From Parahaliea maris (GTDB lineage Bacteria; Pseudomonadota; Gammaproteobacteria; Pseudomonadales; Halieaceae), in the NCBI RefSeq assembly GCF_008064665.1, contig NZ_VRZA01000002.1, positions 854,053-918,052 of the forward strand: a stretch of 64,000 nt of DNA, read 5' to 3'. The position numbers and the translations under genes were made by a program. Below the pieces are notes generated by a model that saw nothing but the letters and a program-made list of their open reading frames with translations, was not told where the DNA came from and searched no databases. Positions 15,680-23,473 of the stretch are shown piece after piece. Numbering within the stretch: the first letter of the stretch is position 1; each line of letters starts with the position of its first letter.

Positions 15680-17956
15680 CTAGCCGCTTTCGAGGGCGAC
15701 CACTCCAATTTTCGCGCCTTTGAGAGGATAACCGATGGGAGCCGCTTGGGGATAACTGCCGGCCGGCGACCCGGTATCGATACCCAGGTCGAAGGTTTCG
15801 TCGATGGTATAGAAAGACGGTTGCGATGCCCGGATTCTGGCGCTGCCCAGCACTTTACCATTGACTGACAGAGTGAAGGTGCCTCCCTTGGCGTATCCCT
15901 GCCCGTCGTAGGCAAAATTCAACTCCAGCTGGTTCTCGCCTGGTGCCAGCGGCGCTTCGCTGGACAGACGAATGCGGTCGACTTCGTAGATGCGACACTC
16001 GAATACCGGGCGACCCGCTTCATCCAGATACAGGGACCAGCCTGCGGAAAGGCCGCCGACGGTGGCGATGACCCCGCTCGCCTCACCGTCTAGGGAAATG
16101 CTTGCCTGCAGCTTCCAGTTATTGTTGGCCATTCGCGGGATCTGGGATTCCGGCACACCGAGGGTTCCAGGATAGTATTCGACTTTTCTGCGATCTCCCG
16201 CAAGACTGGGCCGGGGCTGGCGATTGTCGACACTGCTGTGCAGGGGCAGCATTTGCAGTTCAGCGGCCACGCGGTTGAATAAGTGCTTGAGTTCGGCCAG
16301 TCTGGCCGGCTCCGCGGCGGCCAGGTCGACGGCCTGACTGAAATCCGCCTCGAGGTTGTAGAGTTCCCAGGTGTCGTCATCGAAGGAGGTGTCGCCAGAA
16401 ATACCGCCGACTGACCAGGGCAGGCGGTCATGGCGTGCCGATGCCATCCAGCCTTCGTGGTAGATGGCGCGATTGCCGTGTACTTCAAAGTACTGTGTGG
16501 GATGGAACTCGGCGGCGTCGGCGCTGGCAAAGCTGGAGAGCATTGAACTGCCGTCCATCGGCAACTGGGATATGCCATTGACTGTTTCCGGCATCTCCAT
16601 TCCCGCAGCTGCGAGTATAGTCGGTGCAATATCGTTCACATGGGAGAACTGGTTGCGTAGGCCGCCTCTTTCCTCAAAGCCATTGGGCCAAGTTACCACC
16701 AGTGGATTTCTGGTGCCGCCAAGGTGAGACGCCACCTGCTTTACCCACTGGAACGGGGTGGTCAGGGCCCAGGCCCAGCCAGCGGGATACTGGGGGTAGG
16801 TGTCGGCGTCGCCGATTTTATCCAGTGCCGCCAGTTGCGCCGAGACCGGCTCCTGTAATCCCTGCAACGCGCCCATGTAATTGATGCTGCCGGGTGGCCC
16901 GCCCTCTGCGCTGCTGCCGTTGTCGCCCACGATATAGAAAAACAGGGTGTTGTCGAACTGACCCATTTGCTTCAGGTGATTTGCCAGCCTGGCGACCTGT
17001 TGGTCGGTGTGCGCCAGAAAGCCCGCATAGGTTTCCATCAGGCGGGAGGCTACCTTGCGCTCCTCATCGCTGAGACTGTCCCATACGGGAATCTGGGGCG
17101 GGCGTGGCGTCAGAATCGCGTCTTTGGGAATCACCCCCAGCGCTTTCTGGCGCTTGAAGGTGGCCTCGCGCATGGCGTCCCAGCCCTGATCGAACTTTCC
17201 GCGGTAGCGTTCAATCCATTCTGCAGGTACCTGTAAAGGAGCGTGCGTGGCACCGGTGGCGTAATAGAGAAAGAAGGGCTTATCGGGAGCCAGGCTGTGT
17301 TGCATATCAAGCCACTCGATTGCGGCGTTGCTCATATCCTCGGTCAGGTGGTAGTTGTCCACGTCCGGGCGTTGGACCGGTCGGGTACCTTCGTACAGGG
17401 TGGGATCGTACTGGTCGGTTTCTCCGCCCAGGAAGCCATAGAATTTCTCGAAGCCGACGCCGGTAGGCCAGCGGTCGAAGGGGCCGACCGGCGAGGTCTC
17501 CCAGGGCTGGGTCAGGTGCCACTTGCCGAAGGCGGCAGTGTTATAGCCGTTGTTGCGCAACATTTCGGCTACCGTGGCGGTGTGGGGATTGAGAATGCCC
17601 TGGTAACCGGGACGATTGGTCGCGGTGTTGAGGACTGCGCCGACATTGGCCCGGTGGGCATCGCGCCCGGTCAGCAAAGCTGCACGGGTTGGCGAGCAGA
17701 TCGCTGTGGTATGGAAGCGATTGAAACGCAGGCCATCGTTGGCCAAAGCCTCCATCCCCGGCGTCTGCGCAGGCCCGCCAAAGGTGGAGGCGGCACCGAA
17801 GCCGACGTCGTCGAGCAGGACGATTACCACATTGGGCGCGGAGGTCGTCACTTCCGCCGGCAATGGCGTTTGAGCAGCTGCGCTGTGTTGTAATAGCAGG
17901 CCCAAGGCAGCGCTCGATAACCATGGTATCGGTCGAATGTTCAGTCTGTTCAGCAT
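15680..17956 (-). CDS. Exported sulfatase (formylglycine-dependent, arylsulfatase family)
   Basis: Periplasmic sulfatase of 758 residues hydrolysing sulfate esters. A signal peptide (cleavage after about residue 28, HSAAA-QT) precedes the metal-binding LLDDVGFG (Asp49, Asp50). The formylglycine signature is CSPTR-AALLTGRD with Cys87. A C-terminal beta-rich extension (last ~130 residues, YDGQGYAKGGTFTLSVNGK) looks like a lectin-type module. The ATG at 17956 supplies the signal peptide. It lies 34 bp downstream of the CoA transferase on the same strand, so it is likely cotranscribed. It requires a formylglycine-generating enzyme, which is not in this window. Confidence 0.9.
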   Translation of the reverse strand: MLNRLNIRPIPWLSSAALGLLLQHSAAAQTPLPAEVTTSAPNVVIVLLDDVGFGAASTFGGPAQTPGMEALANDGLRFNRFHTTAICSPTRAALLTGRDAHRANVGAVLNTATNRPGYQGILNPHTATVAEMLRNNGYNTAAFGKWHLTQPWETSPVGPFDRWPTGVGFEKFYGFLGGETDQYDPTLYEGTRPVQRPDVDNYHLTEDMSNAAIEWLDMQHSLAPDKPFFLYYATGATHAPLQVPAEWIERYRGKFDQGWDAMREATFKRQKALGVIPKDAILTPRPPQIPVWDSLSDEERKVASRLMETYAGFLAHTDQQVARLANHLKQMGQFDNTLFFYIVGDNGSSAEGGPPGSINYMGALQGLQEPVSAQLAALDKIGDADTYPQYPAGWAWALTTPFQWVKQVASHLGGTRNPLVVTWPNGFEERGGLRNQFSHVNDIAPTILAAAGMEMPETVNGISQLPMDGSSMLSSFASADAAEFHPTQYFEVHGNRAIYHEGWMASARHDRLPWSVGGISGDTSFDDDTWELYNLEADFSQAVDLAAAEPARLAELKHLFNRVAAELQMLPLHSSVDNRQPRPSLAGDRRKVEYYPGTLGVPESQIPRMANNNWKLQASISLDGEASGVIATVGGLSAGWSLYLDEAGRPVFECRIYEVDRIRLSSEAPLAPGENQLELNFAYDGQGYAKGGTFTLSVNGKVLGSARIRASQPSFYTIDETFDLGIDTGSPAGSYPQAAPIGYPLKGAKIGVVALESG

Positions 17957-17990
17957 TTCTGTCTCACAATGGTGGCTGATCGTCAAAGGC

Positions 17991-20408
17991 CTAATCTTGC
18001 GGGCGAACCGCAACGCCGGCCTGGTAGAGTGCTTCGATTGCCTCGGCGCTATAGCCGAACTCACCGAGGATTTCACCGGTATGCTGCCAGGGCGTGGGCG
18101 GAGGTCCCCCTGCCTGGCAAGGCGTGTCGGAAAAGTCGATACCGGATCCGAACATGTCGATGGTGCCAGTGCGGGTGTTGCCCTCGCAGCGCACGATCCA
18201 GCCTCGTTGCAGGAACTCGGCGTTGTCGAATAGCTCCCGGGAGAAGTTCTCTGCGGAAATTTCGCAGGGCACTCCAGCGCGGTCGAGACGCTCAAACCAG
18301 TCCATGGCCGAAGCACTGGCCAGTCGACTTGCCATCAAAACTTCCAGCTCGCTGTTGTTTTGTGCGCGCGCCGAGGAAGTGGCATAGGCTGGATTTTCGG
18401 CCAGTTCGGGAAGCGCCGTGGTAAGCGCCTGCCAGTGTGACTCATTGGCGACGGCCAGGCAGATCCAGCCTTCGCGACAACGATAAAGGCGGTAAAGCGC
18501 GTTGAATCCGAGCTGCTCTGAATCGAGCACCGGGCGTGGGAAATGCCGGCCGTCTGGGGTGGTGTACACACGCGAATTGTTGAAGATCGAGGCGCTCAGT
18601 ATCGACGCGTCGACTGCCTGCCCCATACCGGTTTTTTCTCGTGCGTAGAGCGCCTGGATAACGGCGATGGCAGCGAGAAATCCATTGCCCAGATCGCCGT
18701 TGGAAGTGGCGCCAAACCATGGCCGGCCACCGTTCCAGCAACCGCCGTCCTCCCAGACCGTGCCGCCGAGGGAATTAGCGGTCTGGTCGTTGCCGGGGAG
18801 CAGCGAGCGGGGGCCGTCTTCGAATCCCCGGGTGTGGGCAAAGACAACGCGGGGGTTGATCTCGCGCAAACTGGCGTAGTCCAGACCGAGTTTCTTCGCC
18901 GCCTGGGGCCGCATGTTGTGGACGATGACATCGGCGTCTTCGATCAGTTTGCGCGTAATCACCTGGCCTTCCGGCAGGCGTGAATCCAGGCCCAGGCTGC
19001 GTTTGCTCCGGTTGACCCCGAGCGACATGTTGCAGCCCATCCAGAAGGCATTGCGGCTGGGGTCGATCTTGATGACCTCAGCGCCGAGGTCCGCCAGAAG
19101 CTGTGTACACCAGGGCCCGGCCACGGCGAGTCCGAAATCGGCCACCCGGATGCCCTGTAGCGGTCCCCGGGACAGCGACCCGCCCGCCGCTCTGGCTGGC
19201 TGGGGAGCCAGAGCAGCGGCCTCGGCGCGAACGGCTTCGGTGTGTTCGCCCGGCTTTGCAACACCGCCGCGAACGACCGGCATATTGCTATGCATGCGAT
19301 AGACCAGTCCTGCCTGGTGCAGAGGACCCAGTTCCGGATCATCCAGTACCACCACGGTGCCGTCTTGCAGTAGTGCCGGGTCGCACAGGGCTTCTTCGGG
19401 AGTGCGTACCGGCTGGCAGGACACACCTCCGGATCCCGCGGCGAGGGCTGTCCACTGCGCCACGGTGAATTTTGCGAAGGTCGGGGCCAGACGCTCGAGG
19501 GCCTTGTTGCGCTCTTCCAGTGAGGCCATGCCGGTGCGAGTGAGGTCGCCTTGTGGCAGTACCAGCGTATCGCTGGCACCGGCTTCTTCAAACCATTCGG
19601 TTGGGCTGGCCCAGGTGCACATATAGCCGTCTTTGGCGCGGACGATCCCCCAGGTTTGGCGCGGATCGGACACGCCCAGAACATAACCCTTGGCATCGGG
19701 GTGCTCCGGTCTTTGCCAGCTACAGCACTGGCCCATGATGATGCCCTGCAGCAACGATGTTTCTACCCACTGGCCGCGGCCGGTCAATTCACGGGCGCGC
19801 AGTGCTGCGCTGATGCCGAGCAGGGCGAGGTAGGCCGCGAGTATGCTGGGCGCTTCGGTGGCCGGGAACAGCGGCCCCTCGCGATCAGAGCCCGTGCGGA
19901 TGCTGTCCGGGACGTAGCGGTCGCCGTCTGCCTTATCGAGGCCGACGATCCTGTCGATGGAACTGCCGTTCCAGCCCCGGGTCTCCCACAGGAGACCGGT
20001 GCGGGCGGCGACCAGCATATCGTACCCCGGGCGGGAAGCGTGCGAGTTGTCCCTGCCGTAGCCGGTAATCGAGCAGTAAATCAACTGCGGGCAGGTTGGT
20101 GAAAGGCTGTCGTAGTCTATGCCCAGGCGTTTGGTGACGCCGGGTTCAAAGCTCTCCAGCAGAATGTCTGCGCTTCCAGCGAGTTGGCGGAAGACCGCCA
20201 GATCGGCGCTGGACGTCAGGTCCAGGGTGGCTGAGCGCTTTCCCCGCTGCCACACGCGGTAACCCAGGGGGCGTTCGAAGGGTTCTCCGTCGGGCGCTTC
20301 AATACGTGTCACATCGGCGCCGTGATCGGCCAGCATCATGGTTACCTTGGGGCCGGACAGCCCCCAACTCAGGTCGAGGACCCGCAGTCCGTCGAGAACT
20401 CCGCTCAT
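17991..20408 (-). CDS. Double-domain CaiB/BaiF CoA transferase (copy 1)
   Basis: A class III CoA transferase of 805 residues in which two complete CaiB/BaiF domains are joined (about 1-390 and 405-805). Each half begins with the domain hallmark: LRVLDLSWGLSGPKVTMMLADHGADV in the first, and IRVADFGLAVAGPWCTQLLADLGAEV in the second. The first half has the PGYDMLVAARTG region expected to hold the catalytic Asp. The enzyme would move CoA between carboxylic acids. The ATG at 20408 is preferred because the longer frame adds unrelated residues. It lies between the alpha/beta hydrolase and sulfatase genes, and a paralogue is at 23474. Confidence 0.9.
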   Translation of the reverse strand: MSGVLDGLRVLDLSWGLSGPKVTMMLADHGADVTRIEAPDGEPFERPLGYRVWQRGKRSATLDLTSSADLAVFRQLAGSADILLESFEPGVTKRLGIDYDSLSPTCPQLIYCSITGYGRDNSHASRPGYDMLVAARTGLLWETRGWNGSSIDRIVGLDKADGDRYVPDSIRTGSDREGPLFPATEAPSILAAYLALLGISAALRARELTGRGQWVETSLLQGIIMGQCCSWQRPEHPDAKGYVLGVSDPRQTWGIVRAKDGYMCTWASPTEWFEEAGASDTLVLPQGDLTRTGMASLEERNKALERLAPTFAKFTVAQWTALAAGSGGVSCQPVRTPEEALCDPALLQDGTVVVLDDPELGPLHQAGLVYRMHSNMPVVRGGVAKPGEHTEAVRAEAAALAPQPARAAGGSLSRGPLQGIRVADFGLAVAGPWCTQLLADLGAEVIKIDPSRNAFWMGCNMSLGVNRSKRSLGLDSRLPEGQVITRKLIEDADVIVHNMRPQAAKKLGLDYASLREINPRVVFAHTRGFEDGPRSLLPGNDQTANSLGGTVWEDGGCWNGGRPWFGATSNGDLGNGFLAAIAVIQALYAREKTGMGQAVDASILSASIFNNSRVYTTPDGRHFPRPVLDSEQLGFNALYRLYRCREGWICLAVANESHWQALTTALPELAENPAYATSSARAQNNSELEVLMASRLASASAMDWFERLDRAGVPCEISAENFSRELFDNAEFLQRGWIVRCEGNTRTGTIDMFGSGIDFSDTPCQAGGPPPTPWQHTGEILGEFGYSAEAIEALYQAGVAVRPQD

Positions 20409-20495
20409 CCAATGTTTCTCCCATGTTTGCCCGGTTCGTCGGGACGCAAGAAATGGTAGCTGGCGCCGATAGTGCCTATCCCTCAAAGGGAATCG

Positions 20496-21425
20496 CTATC
20501 GTGGACATTCCAGGAAGCCGTCCAGTGCCTGCATAAAGCCTTGAAAATTGTCGTGCTGCACCCAGTGTCCTGCCTTGGGCACAACCGTCATCCGGGCTTT
20601 GGGGAAATGCTTGGGCCAGCTTGTGTCGCAGCTCAGCCAGCTATCGGTGCCATGGATAAGCAGAACTGGTTTGTCGATGTTCGCCCAATGCGCTTCACGT
20701 TCCTCGACAGCGTAGCGATGGGGGAACGCAAGGATCTGCAGATAGGGGTCGAACTTGAAACTGAAACTGCTATCGCCATTCGAACGCACCGCATAGGCTG
20801 CCATGTGCCTGGCCTGATCCATGGAGATCGCGGCATTCGACTCCTGCAGGCGTTTTGCCGCGTCTTCCACTGAAGGATAGCGCCGGGCGATGCGGTCTGA
20901 GGCGTGCCTGGTCCGTTCAACCCATTCACGCAGCTCCGCCAGAGGGTCGCGTTGCTGGTAAGGCTTGCCGATTCCTTCTATGACGACCAGTTGACGAATA
21001 TTCCGAGGGTAGGCCGTCGCGTAGCGCAGGCTGACGACACCGCCGAAAGAGTGGGCGACGATGGTTAGTGGAGCCAGCTCGAGTGAATCGATCAGCGTGC
21101 TCAGGTCCAGTACAAAGTCGTCGAGTTGGTAGTCGCCCCCGCGCACCCAGTCGCTGTCACCATGCCCTCTGAGGTCCGGCACTATCACCCGGTAGTACCT
21201 GCTGAGAAGTCGTGCAGTCCAGTCCCAGCTATGGGCGTTGTCCTTGCCGCCGTGGACGAGTAGGAGGGGAGGAGAGGACTTGCTGCCCCATTCGAGATAA
21301 TGTAGCCGCAGGCGTTGCGACTCGTAGAAGTGCGATCGTGGGGGTGCGACCGCCCGGTCGTCAGCAGATACCGTGCCGAAAACCTCCGCACTTTCTGCAA
21401 CTTCAGGATGGTGCTGTTCCGTCAT
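20496..21425 (-). CDS. Alpha/beta hydrolase
   Basis: A 309-residue soluble hydrolase. The triad can be placed at Ser126 (VAHSFGG), Asp261 (HGTDSW) and His287 (KAGHWVQ). The oxyanion region is LLLVHGGKDNAHSWDW. The fold matches meta-cleavage and ester hydrolases and epoxide-hydrolase relatives; the substrate is not evident. It is the first gene of the reverse-strand unit hydrolase / CoA transferase / sulfatase, and is divergent from the DUF35/thiolase pair across a 340-bp gap. Confidence 0.88.
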   Translation of the reverse strand: MTEQHHPEVAESAEVFGTVSADDRAVAPPRSHFYESQRLRLHYLEWGSKSSPPLLLVHGGKDNAHSWDWTARLLSRYYRVIVPDLRGHGDSDWVRGGDYQLDDFVLDLSTLIDSLELAPLTIVAHSFGGVVSLRYATAYPRNIRQLVVIEGIGKPYQQRDPLAELREWVERTRHASDRIARRYPSVEDAAKRLQESNAAISMDQARHMAAYAVRSNGDSSFSFKFDPYLQILAFPHRYAVEEREAHWANIDKPVLLIHGTDSWLSCDTSWPKHFPKARMTVVPKAGHWVQHDNFQGFMQALDGFLECPR

Positions 21426-21765
21426 TCGCTGTGATCTCCTACATTTTCACCGTAAGAAGTTATTGGTGTGGGCCGCCTGGCCCGGTGAAAACGCTCAGTA
21501 GGAAAATCCTAGCAAAGCAACCTGCGGAGACGACATATCACCAGGTGACAAATAGGACGCCCGCAGGTGACAGGCGATCACTGGAATGAGTCCATCGCAT
21601 TGGGTTGCGCTCAGCCGGAATCAGAATCAATCCTGATTCGATGAAAGTGCCACAGTCACTTCAGGATACATCCTTGTAACCATTGGAGCTGTCTCTTGCT
21701 GTGAGCCACTTCGTATACTCTCGGTTCGAAAGTCGCATTCAGTTTGGAGCCTGTAGGAGAAAACC
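21426..21765. other. Divergent promoter region
   Basis: A 340-bp gap between two oppositely oriented catabolic units. It contains an inverted repeat, listed separately, and no plausible gene. Confidence 0.5.
21618..21639. promoter_or_regulatory. GAATCAG-N8-CTGATTC operator candidate
   Basis: Perfect 7-bp inverted arms (21618-21624 and 21633-21639) with an 8-base spacer. The site is about 125 bp upstream of the DUF35 gene and 190 bp from the divergent hydrolase. Size and symmetry fit a dimeric repressor or activator; no binding protein is known. Confidence 0.4.
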
Positions 21766-22179
21766 ATGAATAATGAACTACCGCTACGACCTGCGCCGAT
21801 CAGAAAACGGGATAACCTGTTCTTCTGGGATGGAGCAAAGCTGGAAGAGTTGCGAATCCAGAAGTGCAACTGCTGCGGCAAGCTGCAACATCCTCCCGGG
21901 CCGATGTGCCCGCAGTGCCTGGAAACCGACATGGGCTACCAGGTCTGCGTGGGCAGGGGGCGGGTATACAGCTGGATTATTCCGAGATACCCGGAGCTTC
22001 CGATGTTCAGCAGTGACCTTGTCGTCGCGTTGATCGAGCTCGAGGAAGGCGTACGGATTCTTTCCAATATTTGCGATGTCGCGCACGAAGACATTCGCCA
22101 GGGGATGGAGGTGGAGCTTTTCTTCGCCGCTACTCAGGATGACGGCAAGGTGCCCCAATTCCGCCCTGCCACACAATAA
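21766..22179 (+). CDS. Zn-ribbon / OB-fold protein (DUF35), thiolase partner
   Basis: A 137-residue DUF35 protein. The rubredoxin-like zinc ribbon uses Cys34, Cys37, Cys48 and Cys51 (KCNCCGK...MCPQC). An OB-fold with acyl-CoA-binding character follows (GRGRVYSWII). Such proteins are obligate partners of thiolase-like enzymes, for example ChsH2 with Ltp2 in steroid side-chain cleavage. It lies 25 bp upstream of the thiolase gene. The ATG has TAGGAG upstream. Confidence 0.88.
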   Translation: MNNELPLRPAPIRKRDNLFFWDGAKLEELRIQKCNCCGKLQHPPGPMCPQCLETDMGYQVCVGRGRVYSWIIPRYPELPMFSSDLVVALIELEEGVRILSNICDVAHEDIRQGMEVELFFAATQDDGKVPQFRPATQ

Positions 22180-22204
22180 CTGGTCTACGGAGATTCTACG
22201 CGTG

Positions 22205-23365
22205 ATGAAAGCCATAAACGATGTCGCCGTTGCCGGCATAGGACAAACGGAATTCTCAAAAAACTCAGGACGCAGCGAACTGCAACTGGCTGCAGAGTGC
22301 GTCAAAAGCGCGCTGCAGGACGCCGGTTTGACCCCCGCGGATGTAGACGGACTGGTGACCTATACCATCGACAACAATGAAGAGGTAGATCTGGCGCGGA
22401 CCATGGGCATGAAGGACATCAATTACTTTTCCCGCATGCCATTTGGCGGTGCGGGGGCGGTAGGCACTATTGCCCAGGCCTGTACCGCGATTCGGGCCGG
22501 CATGGCGGAAGTGGTTGTCGTATGGCGCGCCATGAATGAACGCTCCGAATACCGCTTTGGCCAGCTGGACGCGACCTCGGGTATGACCGTTGGGGGCGGT
22601 GGTACTTCGGATATGAGCTGGGCTTTCGATATGGGGGCCTTCACGCCGATGGCGTGGCAGGCGCTGAATGCCATGGTCTATATGGAGCGCTTTGGCGTAA
22701 CCAACGCGGACTTCGGGCGCCTGATTGTGCAGCAGAGGAAATACGCCGCCAGCAACCCCAACGCCTACTTTTATCAGCGGCCCGTTACACTGGAAGACCA
22801 TCAGGCGTCACGCTGGATCATTGAGCCGGTACTGCGTAAGTTCGATTGCTGCCAGGAAAGTGACGGCGGTGTCGCCGTGGTACTGACCAGCCTGGAGCGT
22901 GCCCGCGATCTGAAACAGCCGCCGGTTAAGGTCGTTGCCTCCCACGGAGGCGGCAATGGCTCGCAGATTGCTACCAATCATTATGCAGCCGATCTCTCCA
23001 TCGCCTCGGAATCGCTGGTCACCGCACGGAACCTCTATGCCATGGCAGATTTGACACCGGCGGATATTCAGGTGGCTGAAATCTACGACGCCTATTCCTG
23101 CTCGGTGTTCTACGGGCTGGAAGCCTTTGGCTTCTGCGACCTAGGCGAAGCCAGCGATTTCGTGCGCGACGGTCACCTCGCCATTGATGGGAAGTTGCCG
23201 ACCAATACCCACGGTGGCTTGATTGGTGAAGCCTACATCCACGGCCTCAACTCGTTTACTGAAGGCGTGAGGCAGGTTAGAAAGACGGCAGTCAATCAGG
23301 TTGCGAATGTCGAGAACGCCATTGTGACGTCGGGCTGGTCCGCCGCTATTTTGTCAAAGGTCTGA
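22205..23365 (+). CDS. Thiolase-like (lipid-transfer/Ltp2-type) enzyme
   Basis: A 386-residue thiolase-fold protein. The usual active-site Cys segment is replaced (FGGAGAVGTIAQACTAI), so a Claisen thiolase reaction is unlikely. Later elements (EIYDAYSCSVFYGLEAFGFC and NTHGGLIGEAYIHG) resemble Ltp2-type proteins. With the DUF35 partner, the best guess is a retro-aldolase that removes a side-chain unit from a CoA thioester, as Ltp2-ChsH2 does. The start is ATG at 22205, with GTG one codon earlier also possible; a GGAG lies upstream. A strong terminator follows at 23412. Confidence 0.85.
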   Translation: MKAINDVAVAGIGQTEFSKNSGRSELQLAAECVKSALQDAGLTPADVDGLVTYTIDNNEEVDLARTMGMKDINYFSRMPFGGAGAVGTIAQACTAIRAGMAEVVVVWRAMNERSEYRFGQLDATSGMTVGGGGTSDMSWAFDMGAFTPMAWQALNAMVYMERFGVTNADFGRLIVQQRKYAASNPNAYFYQRPVTLEDHQASRWIIEPVLRKFDCCQESDGGVAVVLTSLERARDLKQPPVKVVASHGGGNGSQIATNHYAADLSIASESLVTARNLYAMADLTPADIQVAEIYDAYSCSVFYGLEAFGFCDLGEASDFVRDGHLAIDGKLPTNTHGGLIGEAYIHGLNSFTEGVRQVRKTAVNQVANVENAIVTSGWSAAILSKV

Positions 23366-23411
23366 CCTTCACGGGGTTGCGCAAGCACCCCGTGAAGTTT
23401 CCTCTTAAAGC

Positions 23412-23448
23412 AAAAGGGCCAATGCCCCGTCGGGACAGTGGCCCTTTT
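23412..23448. terminator. Bidirectional terminator between thiolase and CoA transferase
   Basis: A perfect 10-bp stem AAAAGGGCCA / TGGCCCTTTT, with 17 bases between the arms. A and T runs at the two ends suit termination in both directions between convergent genes. Confidence 0.85.
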
Positions 23449-23473
23449 ATGTTAGGCCCACCTTGCCAAGCCC

